Below, in pieces: positions 1 through 7,527 of a stretch of DNA of 64,000 bases. Positions within the stretch are counted from its first letter, which is position 1, and every line of letters begins with the position of its first letter. The notes under the pieces were generated by a model, which saw nothing but the letters and a program-made list of their open reading frames with translations, searched no databases and was not told the DNA's origin. Where the stretch lies: assembly GCA_965227335.1 (NCBI GenBank), contig CBDDFV010000009.1, positions 496,001 to 560,000 on the forward strand, in the 5' to 3' direction. The position numbers and the translations under genes are program-made. This DNA comes from CBDDFV01 sp965227335 (lineage in GTDB: Bacteria > Planctomycetota > Phycisphaerae > Phycisphaerales > SM1A02).

Positions 1-2
1 CC

Positions 3-722
3 GTGATCCCCGGCGTTCTGCGCCGACTGCGGGCCGTGGATGATCTCGTCTTCGTCGCGACGGACCAGGCCGCCGCCGTCCTCCGACGCGAGTCCGATCG
101 CCTCGTCGTCGCCCGCGTCGACCGGATGCGCGGCGTCGCCGACCTCGTCCGCCTCGGCCCCAGACGCGTCGGCGTCGTCGGGGCCGGCTTTCGCGCCCGC
201 ATCCGCATCGACCTTCCCGACGAGCCGCCCGCGGTCCGACGCGACGGCCCCGTCGACCTCCGCGACGGCTGGTTCGAAGGGCGATCCTTCATCGTGGTTG
301 AATCCTCCGGCGCGGCGTGGCTCGTGAATGACGACGGCGGGCTCACGCCGACCGAGACCGCCGGCGCGCCGCTGAACGACGGGCGGTCCGCGCGGACGAT
401 CGGCGTCGATGCGGACGTCGCCCCGGACGGCGTCCTCATGCTGACGACCGCGGCGGGAGAGCAGGAATTCGTGGATGGGGAGGTCGCGCCGCCCTACGTC
501 GTCGCCGCGCTCGACGGCGACATCTGGGTCGGCGGCGACGGCGGCGTGGTAGTGCTCCGCGAACTGGAGGAGGACGCGTTCGTCGCCGTCGACCGGGTCC
601 GTCTCCCGGGGCTGATCACCCGACTCACCCCCGACACCGGCGGGCGCGGCATGCGCTACGTCGGCCCCGAGGCGGGGACGGGACGGTTGTCGTGGTTCAG
701 GACCGCGCCGTCGGCGTTCTGA
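3..722 (+). CDS. Unrecognised protein, C-terminal part (truncated by window start)
   Basis: The frame is open from the first bases of the window to a TGA at 720-722, so this is probably the C-terminal part of a longer protein. The first GTG (position 3) is not a convincing start. The 239 residues are rich in Val, Asp and Gly with repeating short hydrophobic strands followed by turns (for example DGDIWVGGDGGVVVLREL near residue 180), which suggests beta-propeller-like repeats, though I recognise no family. No membrane segment is visible. The stop abuts the stop of the convergent nth gene with no spacer. Function unknown. Confidence 0.6.
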   Translation: MIPGVLRRLRAVDDLVFVATDQAAAVLRRESDRLVVARVDRMRGVADLVRLGPRRVGVVGAGFRARIRIDLPDEPPAVRRDGPVDLRDGWFEGRSFIVVESSGAAWLVNDDGGLTPTETAGAPLNDGRSARTIGVDADVAPDGVLMLTTAAGEQEFVDGEVAPPYVVAALDGDIWVGGDGGVVVLRELEEDAFVAVDRVRLPGLITRLTPDTGGRGMRYVGPEAGTGRLSWFRTAPSAF

Positions 723-1424
723 TCAGCCGGTCGCATTCTCACAGTACTTCCGACACAACGGATGCTCCGCGCACAACGCCCCCCGCGCCTTGCACGCGCG
801 GCGGCCGTGGAAGATCAGCAGGTGGCTCAGCATCGTCCAGTGCGGACGCGGGAACAACGCCATCAGGTCCTTCTCGATCTTCTTGACGTCGGTGTGCTCC
901 GTCAGGCCGAACCGTTGACTCACGCGTGAGACGTGCGTGTCGACGACGACGCCGACGTTGATGTCGAACCAGTTGCCGAGGACGACGTTCGCGGTCTTGC
1001 GGGCGACGCCGCGCAGGGTGAGCAGGTCGTCCATCGTGTCCGGGACCTCGCCGTCGTATTCCTCGACGATCCGCGTCATCGCGGCGTGGACGGCCTTCGC
1101 CTTGTTGCGGAAGAGGCCGATCGAGTTGATGTACGGCTCGATCTTCTTCGGCGTCGACTTCGCGTAGTCCGCCGGCGTCGGGAACGTCTTGAAGAGCTTC
1201 GGCGTCGCCTTGTTCACGCCGACGTCCGTCGCCTGGGCGGAGAGGATCACCGCGATGAGCAGTTCGTGGGCGTTGGTGAAGTCGAGTTCACAGTGGGCGT
1301 CGGGATAGCACTCGTAGAGGCCGGCGAGGATGCGGCGGGCGCGGGCCTTCTCCGCCTTCGTCTTCTCCGGGAGGTCGAACTCACGCTTGCCCGTCGGGCC
1401 CGCTCGTTTCGGGATCGAACTCAC
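723..1424 (-). CDS. nth: Endonuclease III (DNA glycosylase / AP lyase)
   Basis: Removes oxidised pyrimidines and cleaves the resulting abasic site in base excision repair. The 233-residue protein has the family order: N-terminal helices, a helix-hairpin-helix with LRGVARKTANVV carrying the catalytic Lys (about residue 143), then VVDTHVSR with the catalytic Asp (about 162). A C-terminal Cys cluster follows for the 4Fe-4S centre. Its spacing, CKARGALCAEHPLCRKYC (C-x6-C-x5-C-x3-C), differs from the usual C-x6-C-x2-C-x5-C. The GTG start at 1424 overlaps the stop of the upstream membrane-protein gene as GTGA, so it is probably translationally coupled. A longer upstream reading frame exists but lies inside that gene. 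Confidence 0.93.
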   Translation of the reverse strand: MSSIPKRAGPTGKREFDLPEKTKAEKARARRILAGLYECYPDAHCELDFTNAHELLIAVILSAQATDVGVNKATPKLFKTFPTPADYAKSTPKKIEPYINSIGLFRNKAKAVHAAMTRIVEEYDGEVPDTMDDLLTLRGVARKTANVVLGNWFDINVGVVVDTHVSRVSQRFGLTEHTDVKKIEKDLMALFPRPHWTMLSHLLIFHGRRACKARGALCAEHPLCRKYCENATG

Positions 1425-2032
1425 GGACGCATCTCCGCCAGACGGGGCGTTTCGAGTTCGTTCGGCTTCCGCTCCCGCACCGGCGCGGCGAGGACGGCCG
1501 CGGCGATGATCGTCCCGAACAACGCGAAGAACGTCACCTGGTACAGGGCGTCCGCGGTGTGATGATCGGCGTCGAAGGCCGCCAGCCGGGCGTCCATCGT
1601 GTCGATGTCGCCCTCCCGCGCGGCGGTGCGATACTCGACCAGATTCCGATTCATGTCCGGCGCCAACGCCGCCGCGCGATAGCCGAACGACCCCACGGCC
1701 ACCGCCAGCCCCAGCAATGCGATCCATCGCGCGATCGGCCGCCGATGCCCCGTTCCCGTCGCCCAATGGACGACGAATGCGACGAGACACAACGGGGCGG
1801 CGAAGAGCTGCACCGCGTCGACGATGGCGAAGAACGGCTCCATGACCATCCCCGCCGCGAGCCGGCCGTGGTCTTCCTTCGGGACCGAGTCGTAGCCGTC
1901 GACGAACAGCGGGACGTCGCCGAGGACCGTGAACGTATTCGCGGCGGCGAGTCCCGCGGCGAGGACGATGGCGAACCAGATGGCCAGCGTCACCCAGAAC
2001 ACTGCGCTCACGATCGGACGTGTCGAGTTCAT
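1421..2032 (-). CDS. Four-helix integral membrane protein, function unknown
   Basis: A 203-residue protein with about four hydrophobic segments: residues 7-30 (AVFWVTLAIWFAIVLAAGLA), about 65-85, about 100-120 and about 175-195 near the C terminus. Between the last two lies a soluble stretch rich in charged residues. I do not recognise the family; the topology resembles small DUF4149-like membrane proteins, but this is only an impression. The ATG overlaps the moaE stop as ATGA and its own stop overlaps the nth start as GTGA, so moaE, this gene and nth form one coupled minus-strand operon. Nothing ties its job to molybdopterin or DNA repair. Confidence 0.75.
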   Translation of the reverse strand: MNSTRPIVSAVFWVTLAIWFAIVLAAGLAAANTFTVLGDVPLFVDGYDSVPKEDHGRLAAGMVMEPFFAIVDAVQLFAAPLCLVAFVVHWATGTGHRRPIARWIALLGLAVAVGSFGYRAAALAPDMNRNLVEYRTAAREGDIDTMDARLAAFDADHHTADALYQVTFFALFGTIIAAAVLAAPVRERKPNELETPRLAEMRP

Positions 2033-2496
2033 ACCGTCGCCTCTCCTGAATCGACTTCCGATTGCGATTCTGTCACCGGCGCCCCGGTCGACCACGTCGT
2101 CCCGTCCGCCCAGGTTTCCTGCTTCCAGATCGGGGCCTTCTGCTTGAGCGTGTCGATCAGCCACCGGCCGGCGGCGAAGGCTTCGGCCCGATGTCCCGCC
2201 GCGACCTGCACCACCACGCTCGCGCCGCCGACCGGCACATCGCCGACGGCGTGGTGCAGCCGCACGACCAGGCACGGCCAGCGGTCGTTCGCCTTCCTGG
2301 CCAGGTCCTCGAGCACCCGCTGCGCCATCGGGCGGTACGCGTCATACGAGAGCCGCGTGAGCGCCCCGTGCTCCGGATGCGTCTCCGCCCGCGTGCGCCC
2401 GATGAACACGCACTCCGCCCCGCCTTCCGACGGGAACGGTTCGATCGGTCCGATGACGCACGGGCCGTCGATGAGTTGGACATCGAAGGATGTCAT
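2029..2496 (-). CDS. moaE: Molybdopterin synthase catalytic subunit MoaE
   Basis: MoaE, with the MoaD thiocarboxylate, converts precursor Z (cPMP) into molybdopterin. The 155 residues show the family motifs: CVFIGRTRAETH near residue 32, LSYDAYRPMA near 49, HRAEAFAAGRWLID with the conserved His-Arg near 104, and LKQKAPIWKQETW with the active-site lysines near 120. No moaD is adjacent; moaB lies 1.6 kb away. I chose the ATG at 2496 because AGGA sits about 7 bases before it on the minus strand; a GTG two codons earlier (2502) is possible. It is the first gene of an overlapping operon, and its promoter must lie in the short palindromic space before 2628. Confidence 0.93.
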   Translation of the reverse strand: MTSFDVQLIDGPCVIGPIEPFPSEGGAECVFIGRTRAETHPEHGALTRLSYDAYRPMAQRVLEDLARKANDRWPCLVVRLHHAVGDVPVGGASVVVQVAAGHRAEAFAAGRWLIDTLKQKAPIWKQETWADGTTWSTGAPVTESQSEVDSGEATV

Positions 2497-2520
2497 GCGC
2501 ACATCCTAGCCGTCACACGC

Positions 2521-2621
2521 CGTAGGGTCCGCACCCCGTAGGGACCAGGTTTGGTTCAGGTGGCCGGGTCGCCGTGCATGTCGCGACGCTCCGACGGTCC
2601 GCACGGGGTGCGGACCCTACG
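2521..2621. repeat. Inverted repeat, perfect 17-base arms, between divergent genes
   Basis: The arms CGTAGGGTCCGCACCCC (2521-2537) and its exact reverse complement (2605-2621) enclose 67 bases. The element fills most of the 131-base space between divergent moaE and the TIM-barrel gene. Its right arm ends 6 bases before the ATG at 2628, where a ribosome-binding site would normally be. GTAGG...CCTAC ends resemble the palindromic REP/MITE-like repeats scattered in many bacterial genomes; that is inference. Confidence 0.85.
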
Positions 2622-2627
2622 GTTACG

Positions 2628-3380
2628 ATGCCCGTCGTGACTCTTCAGACTCAACTCGGCCTCGACACCCTCGCCGTCACGATCGCGCCGCTCGGCGACG
2701 ATCCGCGCGCCACTTTCGGGCGTCTGGGCGAGACGTCAGTCCGGTACGTGCAACTCTCCGCCGCGCAACCCGGCCTGCGGCCGCGCGAGATGGACCGCTC
2801 CGCCCGGCGCGGCCTGGCGGGGGCCCTGCGCCGACTGGAGCTGATCGTCAGCGGGATTGATCTCTGGATTCCCGTCGACCACTTCGCCGATCCCGCCCAC
2901 GCCGATCGCGCCGTTGCCGCGACGCTCGAGACCATCGAGTTCGCGGCGGAGTTCCGGCCCTGCCCGATCGCCATGCATCTGCCCGTCGCGGATGACGACC
3001 ATCCGCAGATCGACGAGATGCTCGAACTGATCGCGGGCCAGGCGGAGCATCACGGCGTCGCGATCGCGAATTTCGGCGCGTCGGACCCGACCGGGGTCGA
3101 TCCCGCCGCGCAGATCGCCCTCGGCCATGATCCGGTCGCAACGGTGTTCGAGATCGGCGCGAACCTGACCGCCGCGCGGCTGGCGGACATTCTTCCCACC
3201 GGGATGCGCGGCCCCGTCGGCGGACCGGGCGGCAAACTCGATCTGCTGCCCTACCGAGCCGCGCTGGATGCCGCGGGCTTCGGCGGTCCGGTGACCATCG
3301 ACGCGCGGCAGTGGACCGACCCGTGGGCCGGCGTGAAGCAGAGCGTCGACGCCTGGCGCGCGATCGCGCCGCCCGCCTAG
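2628..3380 (+). CDS. Sugar phosphate isomerase/epimerase-like TIM-barrel protein
   Basis: A 250-residue protein that reads as an AP-endonuclease-2/xylose-isomerase-like TIM barrel. Supporting segments are TSVRYVQLSAAQPGLRPREM near residue 33, CPIAMHLPV near 107, a region like the family's fourth and fifth strands (EHHGVAIANFG), TVFEIGANL near 175 and GFGGPVTIDARQW near the C terminus. The usual metal ligands (Glu, Asp, His, Glu) are not all obvious, so catalytic activity is uncertain. No ribosome-binding site is seen before the ATG at 2628, because the arm of an inverted repeat ends at 2621. An in-frame upstream GTG at 2574 lies inside that repeat and is unlikely. Substrate unknown. Confidence 0.7.
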   Translation: MPVVTLQTQLGLDTLAVTIAPLGDDPRATFGRLGETSVRYVQLSAAQPGLRPREMDRSARRGLAGALRRLELIVSGIDLWIPVDHFADPAHADRAVAATLETIEFAAEFRPCPIAMHLPVADDDHPQIDEMLELIAGQAEHHGVAIANFGASDPTGVDPAAQIALGHDPVATVFEIGANLTAARLADILPTGMRGPVGGPGGKLDLLPYRAALDAAGFGGPVTIDARQWTDPWAGVKQSVDAWRAIAPPA

Positions 3381-3399
3381 CCCATGGCTCCGCCATGGG
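3381..3399 (+). terminator. Hairpin directly after the TIM-barrel gene
   Basis: CCCATGG-CTCCG-CCATGGG forms a perfect 7-base stem beginning one base after the TAG stop. There is no T run, so factor-independent termination is not certain. Confidence 0.5.
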
Positions 3400-3470
3400 A
3401 TCGGTTGGCGCCGTCATTCGAATCGCGCCGTCGACCGACGTTTGTCATGTCCCCACCCCATGCAAAGCAA

Positions 3471-3547
3471 CGCGTCGGTTGGGTCCACGACCCAACGTGA
3501 GCCGCCTCGATCGCCCATTCGTGTCGGGTCGTGAACCCAACCAACGC
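3471..3547. repeat. Imperfect inverted repeat between convergent genes
   Basis: Arms of about 26 bases at 3472-3497 and 3522-3547 match as reverse complements apart from about 4 positions; the core of each reads GGTTGGGT...ACGACCC. It lies between the ends of the TIM-barrel gene and moaB. The rest of 3400-3601 holds no gene that I can support. Confidence 0.65.
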
Positions 3548-3601
3548 CGGCGATGAACGATGGTCGCAGGGGTCGGGTGTGCGTGGTGAGTGCGTCGCAA
3601 G

Positions 3602-4150
3602 TTACCGCCCGCGCTCCCACACCAGATGCGCTAACTGCGGGATCAGCAGCTTCGCCATCGCCGTCTCCACCGCGTTCTTCGATCCCGGCAGCGCGAAGAT
3701 GAACGTGTCGCCGCCGTCGGATTCGTCCTGCACGACGAGGCCGCCCAGCGCGCCGCTCAGCATCGACGCCGCGCCGACCTCCTCCCAGCTCGCCATCCGA
3801 AACAACTCGCCGAAGCCCGGGATCTCCCGCGTCAGCCGACGACGCACGACGTCTACCGTGGTGTCGCGAGAGGAGAACCCCGTCCCGCCCGTCGTGATCA
3901 CGACCTGCACCTCGCGGTCGTGCAACGCCCGCGAGAGCGCGGCGTCGATCGGCGCGACGTCGTCTCGCACGATCGTTCGCCACGCCAATGTCGCCGGAAC
4001 CTCCGGCAGCATCGCGCGGATCCGGTCGCCGCTCACGTCGTCCTCCGGCGTCCGCGTGTCCGAGATCGTGATGATCGCGCACGACACCGGATCGCGGGCG
4101 GCGGCTTCAGCGGCGCGGCGGAGATGACGGGCGGCGTCTTCGGATGCCAT
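3602..4150 (-). CDS. moaB: Molybdenum cofactor biosynthesis protein MoaB/Mog family
   Basis: A 182-residue MoCF-fold protein that binds molybdopterin and, in the family, adenylates it (Mog) or has a related role (MoaB). Visible are SCAIITISDTRTPEDDVSGD near residue 23, VQVVITTGGTGFSSRD with the GGTG molybdopterin-binding loop near 87, and a C-terminal ALPGSKNAVETAM segment matching the conserved PGsp.A motif. The ATG at 4150 gives the normal family length; ATGs at 4159 and 4162 are in frame and possible, and none has a clear ribosome-binding site. Divergent from acpS, whose start is 40 bases away. With moaE nearby it points to molybdoenzyme use. Confidence 0.9.
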   Translation of the reverse strand: MASEDAARHLRRAAEAAARDPVSCAIITISDTRTPEDDVSGDRIRAMLPEVPATLAWRTIVRDDVAPIDAALSRALHDREVQVVITTGGTGFSSRDTTVDVVRRRLTREIPGFGELFRMASWEEVGAASMLSGALGGLVVQDESDGGDTFIFALPGSKNAVETAMAKLLIPQLAHLVWERGR

Positions 4151-4189
4151 GGATCTCATCATACGACGACCGTCCGCTACCATGCCGAC

Positions 4190-4609
4190 ATGATCTCCTC
4201 CGGTCCCGCCATCCTCGGCCACGGCGTCGACCTCGTCGAAAACGCCCGCATCGCGCGGCTGCTCGACGACCACGGCGAACGGTTCGCCGAACGCGTCTTC
4301 ACCGAGTCGGAGCGGGCGTACGCCGATGCGGGTGATCGACGCCGGGTCGAACGCTACGCGGCACGATTCGCGGCGAAGGAAGCCGCATTCAAGGCCCTCG
4401 GAACGGGCTGGCGGTCGGGGCTCTCGTGGCAGGACATCGAGGTTGAACGGAACCCCCTCGGCCAGCCGACGCTGGTGTTGCGAGGCGGCTGTGCGGGTCG
4501 AGCGGCGTCGATGGGCGTGACGGGCTGGCTGGTCAGCCTCTCGCACACGGACACCCACGCCATCGCCAGCGTCATCGCGACAGGAGATCCGGCGGCCCGG
4601 ATCGCGTAG
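4190..4609 (+). CDS. acpS: Holo-[acyl-carrier-protein] synthase
   Basis: Transfers the 4'-phosphopantetheine arm of CoA to Ser of acyl carrier protein. The 139 residues match AcpS-type transferases: GHGVDLVENARIARLLDDHG with the Mg-binding Asp near residue 11, ARFAAKEAAFKALGTGW with the conserved Glu and Lys near 60, a NPLGQPTLVL segment, and WLVSLSHTDTHAIASVIA near the C terminus. Length is slightly above the usual 120-130. Stands alone, divergent from moaB. Confidence 0.93.
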   Translation: MISSGPAILGHGVDLVENARIARLLDDHGERFAERVFTESERAYADAGDRRRVERYAARFAAKEAAFKALGTGWRSGLSWQDIEVERNPLGQPTLVLRGGCAGRAASMGVTGWLVSLSHTDTHAIASVIATGDPAARIA

Positions 4610-4672
4610 GATGCCGACGGAGGGGAACCGTGGGGGGACGGGCCGGTCGGCGGCCCGGGAGCGTGACACGTC

Positions 4673-5395
4673 ATGTCGAAACGATCGAAACCCGCCCTGT
4701 ACGAACTCGTGAGCGCCCGCGTTGCGCCGCGGGCGGCGCCGGTCGATCCCGATGTCGATGTCGATCCCCCGCCCGCGACCAAGCTGCTCGGCGGCGGACG
4801 CTCGGTGCGACTCCCCGTGGGCTACCTCGTCTTCGGCGGCGTGACGGTGGTGCTGCTTGTCCTCGGGGCCTACATGCTGGGCTACGAGCGCGCCAAGACG
4901 CATTTCACGACCCTCGACGACGCCCGCCTGCGCGAGCAGCTCGCCCGCAACGACGCGGACCGGATCCGCGATCCGCTGCTGGATCAGCCGGCGTCCGGTA
5001 TTCCGGTCAACGCCGGGAGCGGCGGTGCGGTTCCGGCCGCCCCCGCGGCGGCGGGGAATTCGCGCGGTCCCGCCGCCCCCGCCTCGTCCGGCGACCCCCG
5101 GGTGGCGGGCCGGAACTACTTCGTCAAGAACTACCCCCGGGAGGGGGCGCCGGAGCTGGCCTCGTTTTTGCGGTCCCGGGGCCTTGATGCCTGGGTCGTT
5201 CCCGGCAATAATCCTCGATCCGTCCTCGTGAAGGTCTCGGTCCTTCCCGGATTCGACCGGGATGACCTCAAACGCAACGATCCGGCGATCGCGGCGTTGA
5301 AGAAGCGGATCTCGGACGCCGGCCTCGTCTGGAAGGTCAGCGCCCGGGGACGCGACGACCTTCGCGACTTCTATCTCGAGAAGTACGACCCCTGA
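4673..5395 (+). CDS. Single-pass membrane protein with SPOR-like C-terminal domain
   Basis: A 240-residue protein: a polar N terminus of about 47 residues, one membrane helix (VGYLVFGGVTVVLLVLGAYM, about 49-68), a coiled segment, a Pro/Ala-rich linker (about 105-140), and a C-terminal domain (about 145-240). The C-terminal domain starts RNYFVKNYPREGAPELASFL, with a Gly-Leu turn and PRSVLVKVSV strand. That pattern resembles SPOR-like domains, which in other proteins bind denuded septal peptidoglycan. Sequence similarity to SPOR is weak, so the role is inference. Followed after 52 bases by the PVC signature protein gene. Confidence 0.65.
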   Translation: MSKRSKPALYELVSARVAPRAAPVDPDVDVDPPPATKLLGGGRSVRLPVGYLVFGGVTVVLLVLGAYMLGYERAKTHFTTLDDARLREQLARNDADRIRDPLLDQPASGIPVNAGSGGAVPAAPAAAGNSRGPAAPASSGDPRVAGRNYFVKNYPREGAPELASFLRSRGLDAWVVPGNNPRSVLVKVSVLPGFDRDDLKRNDPAIAALKKRISDAGLVWKVSARGRDDLRDFYLEKYDP

Positions 5396-5447
5396 CCGTC
5401 GCTTCCCGATCGCTTCCCTGAACCGTCCTTCGCACTGAGATTCCGCC

Positions 5448-5657
5448 ATGAGCCTCCACCGCAGCCTGAAGACCCAGCCCAGCGCCCTCAACCAGCACCG
5501 CAACGTGCTGACGCGTGCGGAGCGCATTGCGAAGCTCATGGAGAAGGAAAAGTTCGATCCCGAACAGGACGCCGCGATCGGCCTTCCGAAAGTCGGAAGC
5601 CGCAAGGTCGTGACGAAGAAGAAGGTCAAGAAGAAGGACGAGGACGCGGCCGAGTAA
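5448..5657 (+). CDS. Small basic protein, PVC-superphylum signature family
   Basis: A 69-residue, very basic protein beginning MSLHRSLKTQPSALNQHRNV and continuing LTRAERIAKLMEKEKFD, then IGLPKVG and a Lys-rich tail. This matches the short, conserved protein family reported as a signature of Planctomycetes, Verrucomicrobia and Chlamydiae (TIGR04137-like, from memory). The family is thought to bind nucleic acid or associate with ribosomes, but its function is not settled. The Lys-rich C terminus (KKKVKKKDED) is probably disordered. Strongest single marker of the source phylum in this window. Confidence 0.88.
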   Translation: MSLHRSLKTQPSALNQHRNVLTRAERIAKLMEKEKFDPEQDAAIGLPKVGSRKVVTKKKVKKKDEDAAE

Positions 5658-5784
5658 TCGACGCCGCCACGAACCATGGACGCGAGCCGGTCGGACCGAT
5701 CGGCTCGCGTTGTTTTTGTGCTCGCCGCCGCGCCGGATCACGCCCGGGCGGATACGCTGAACGGTCCGCGCGGAGACCCTTTTC

Positions 5785-6954
5785 ATGACGACCTCAACGC
5801 TCAATTTCGAACGGCTCATCAGTCGGCGGGCCGGTGCGATCGACGCCTCCGGCATCCGACGCATCTTCGAGCTCGGCGCTTCGCTGAAGGACCCGATCAA
5901 CCTGTCCATCGGCCAGCCCGACTTCCCGGTGCCGGACCAGCTCAAGGACGCCGTGACGCACGCGGTCTCGAAGAACCGCAACGGCTACACCCTCACCCAG
6001 GGCGCGCCGGACGCCCTGCGGGCCGTCCGCACCGACCTGAAACGCACCCTCGGCTGGAGCGCCGACGGAACCGACGGCCGGCAGACGATGATCACGTCCG
6101 GTACGAGCGGCGGCCTGCTGCTGGCGTTCCTCGCCATGCTCGACGAGGGCGACGAAGCGATCATTGCGGACCCGTATTTCGTCGTCTACCCGACCTTCGG
6201 TCCCATGACCGGCGGACGGATCGTCACCTGCGACACGTACCCCGACTTCCGACTCACCGCCGCACGCGTCGCGCCGCTCATCACCGACCGGACGAAGATC
6301 GTCCTCGTCAACTCGCCCGGCAATCCGTCCGGCGTCGTGCTGAACGAAAGCGAAATGCGCGATCTCGCCGCGCTGTGCGATGAGCGCGGCGTGCTCCTCA
6401 TCTCTGATGAGATCTACGATCTGTTCACGTACGACGACGCCCGCGAAGACCACGGCTGCCCGACGCCCGCGCGGTACAGCGACAACGTGCTTCTCATTCG
6501 CGGCTTCGGCAAGAGCTACGGTTGCACGGGGTGGCGGCTCGGCTACGCGTCGGGTCCGTCTGCGATCGTCGAGCAGATGCTGAAGCTCCAGCAGTATTCG
6601 TTCGTGTGCGCGCCGTCGATCGCGCAGGCGTCGATCGCCGCCGCGTACGAGACGGACATGTCCGAACAGATCAACGCCTATCAGCGCAAGCGCGACATGG
6701 TCGTGCAGGCGTTCGACGGGGTGACGAACGTCTCGACGCCGGGCGGGGCGTTCTACGCGTTCATCGAGGTTCCGCCCGGCCTGGGCCTGACCGCGACCGA
6801 GTTCGTGGAGCAGGCGATCAAGCGGTCGGTGCTGGTCATTCCGGGCTCGGTGTTCTCGACCCGGGACACGCATTTCCGCGTGAGCTTCGCCGCGCCGGAC
6901 GAGCGACTCGCCCGCGGGCTCGAGATCCTGGTCGACATGATGCAGCCGGCCTGA
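5785..6954 (+). CDS. Class I/II aminotransferase (aspartate/aromatic type)
   Basis: A 389-residue PLP-dependent aminotransferase, length normal for fold type I. Motifs are NLSIGQPDFPVPDQ near residue 45 (substrate-binding loop), the NSPGNPSG motif near 177 with the Asn that contacts PLP, SDEIYDLF near 212 with the PLP-ring Asp, and LIRGFGKSYGCTGWRLGY with the Schiff-base Lys at 243. An Arg near the C terminus (FRVSFAAP) fits the substrate-carboxylate Arg. The substrate cannot be set from sequence; aspartate, alanine or aromatic amino acids are all possible. The start is supported by GGAG about 10 bases upstream. Monocistronic. Confidence 0.88.
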   Translation: MTTSTLNFERLISRRAGAIDASGIRRIFELGASLKDPINLSIGQPDFPVPDQLKDAVTHAVSKNRNGYTLTQGAPDALRAVRTDLKRTLGWSADGTDGRQTMITSGTSGGLLLAFLAMLDEGDEAIIADPYFVVYPTFGPMTGGRIVTCDTYPDFRLTAARVAPLITDRTKIVLVNSPGNPSGVVLNESEMRDLAALCDERGVLLISDEIYDLFTYDDAREDHGCPTPARYSDNVLLIRGFGKSYGCTGWRLGYASGPSAIVEQMLKLQQYSFVCAPSIAQASIAAAYETDMSEQINAYQRKRDMVVQAFDGVTNVSTPGGAFYAFIEVPPGLGLTATEFVEQAIKRSVLVIPGSVFSTRDTHFRVSFAAPDERLARGLEILVDMMQPA

Positions 6955-7009
6955 GCCGACCACCCGCTCGATTGATGCAGCACCGTCGATCTGAGTCGTT
7001 GCCTCTCGG

Positions 7010-7018
7010 TTATACACA
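7010..7018 (+). promoter_or_regulatory. DnaA-box match
   Basis: TTATACACA is a perfect match to the DnaA-box consensus TTATNCACA. A second match, TTATCCACA, lies at 7211-7219. Just downstream is a perfect 7-base hairpin (GAAAACC-AGC-GGTTTTC, 7028-7044). The gap 6955-7326 holds no supported gene. Confidence 0.5.
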
Positions 7019-7143
7019 ATTATCCCAGAAAACCAGCGGTTTTCGATTGCCAGCGACCCGGACCGCGGGCATATTCAAAGATGGCCCTGCGGAAACGCGG
7101 TTAGAGCGTTGATGAGCAGGGATTTAGGGCTTGCCATCCACCC

Positions 7144-7180
7144 GCCGCCGATCAGGTTTCGGCCTGACGGCGGCTTTCTT
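7144..7180 (+). terminator. Hairpin with T-rich tail after the aminotransferase
   Basis: Arms 7144-7156 and 7163-7174 (GCCGCCG and TCAGG paired with CCTGA and CGGCGGC, one bulged A) enclose TTTCGG and are followed by TTTCTT. The arrangement fits an intrinsic terminator on the plus strand, about 190 bases after the aminotransferase stop. Confidence 0.65.
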
Positions 7181-7210
7181 GTGGGCCCTGTTACCGGCAT
7201 TGTCAACAAG

Positions 7211-7219
7211 TTATCCACA
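7211..7219 (+). promoter_or_regulatory. DnaA-box match
   Basis: TTATCCACA is the strict R1-type DnaA box, in the same orientation as TTATACACA at 7010-7018 and 201 bases downstream of it. No dnaA, dnaN or gyrB is in the window. Confidence 0.5.
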
Positions 7220-7265
7220 CTCGGCCAGGGCCCTTGGCATGGGGGAGGGGGCGGGCGCACGAGAA

Positions 7266-7300
7266 CGCCGCCACGCCGGTGGTGATCCGGCGTGACGGCG
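7266..7300 (-). terminator. Strong hairpin after the small lipoprotein gene
   Basis: Fourteen-base arms (7266-7279 and 7287-7300) pair with one mismatch around a 7-base loop. It lies 27 bases past the lipoprotein stop on the minus strand. No T run follows. Confidence 0.5.
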
Positions 7301-7326
7301 ATCGTTCCGGGGTGATCAAGCGTTGA

Positions 7327-7527
7327 TCAGCCGCCGCCGCCGGGCTGGTTCCGGGAGTCCATGCCGAGCCCTTCGCTGGGCGCGTCGGGCAGGTTCTCCG
7401 GGGTGGGACGCGCGCCCTGCTTGGCCGGGGCGCCCGCGCCGCCGGTGTTCGCGGCCTTGTCCTCGCAGCCGACCATGAGGAGCAGGAGGCACAGGGTCGC
7501 GGCGCTGATCAGAATCGTACGAATCAT
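7327..7527 (-). CDS. Small predicted lipoprotein
   Basis: A 66-residue protein with a lipoprotein signal: MIRTILISAATLCLLLLMVG followed by Cys, giving lipobox LMVGC. The mature part is about 45 residues, Gly/Pro/Ala-rich, and ends in a GGGG run. No domain is recognised. The ATG at 7527 places the signal at the N terminus and has AGGA about 10 bases upstream; a longer frame starting further upstream would bury the signal and is rejected. Stands alone. Confidence 0.7.
   Translation of the reverse strand: MIRTILISAATLCLLLLMVGCEDKAANTGGAGAPAKQGARPTPENLPDAPSEGLGMDSRNQPGGGG

Noticed and set aside
3602..5677. Long minus-strand open frame of about 690 codons over moaB, acpS, the SPOR-like gene and the PVC gene
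   Set aside because: Only its last 182 codons (moaB) show a family; the rest lies opposite well-supported plus-strand genes and has shadow-like composition of high-GC DNA.
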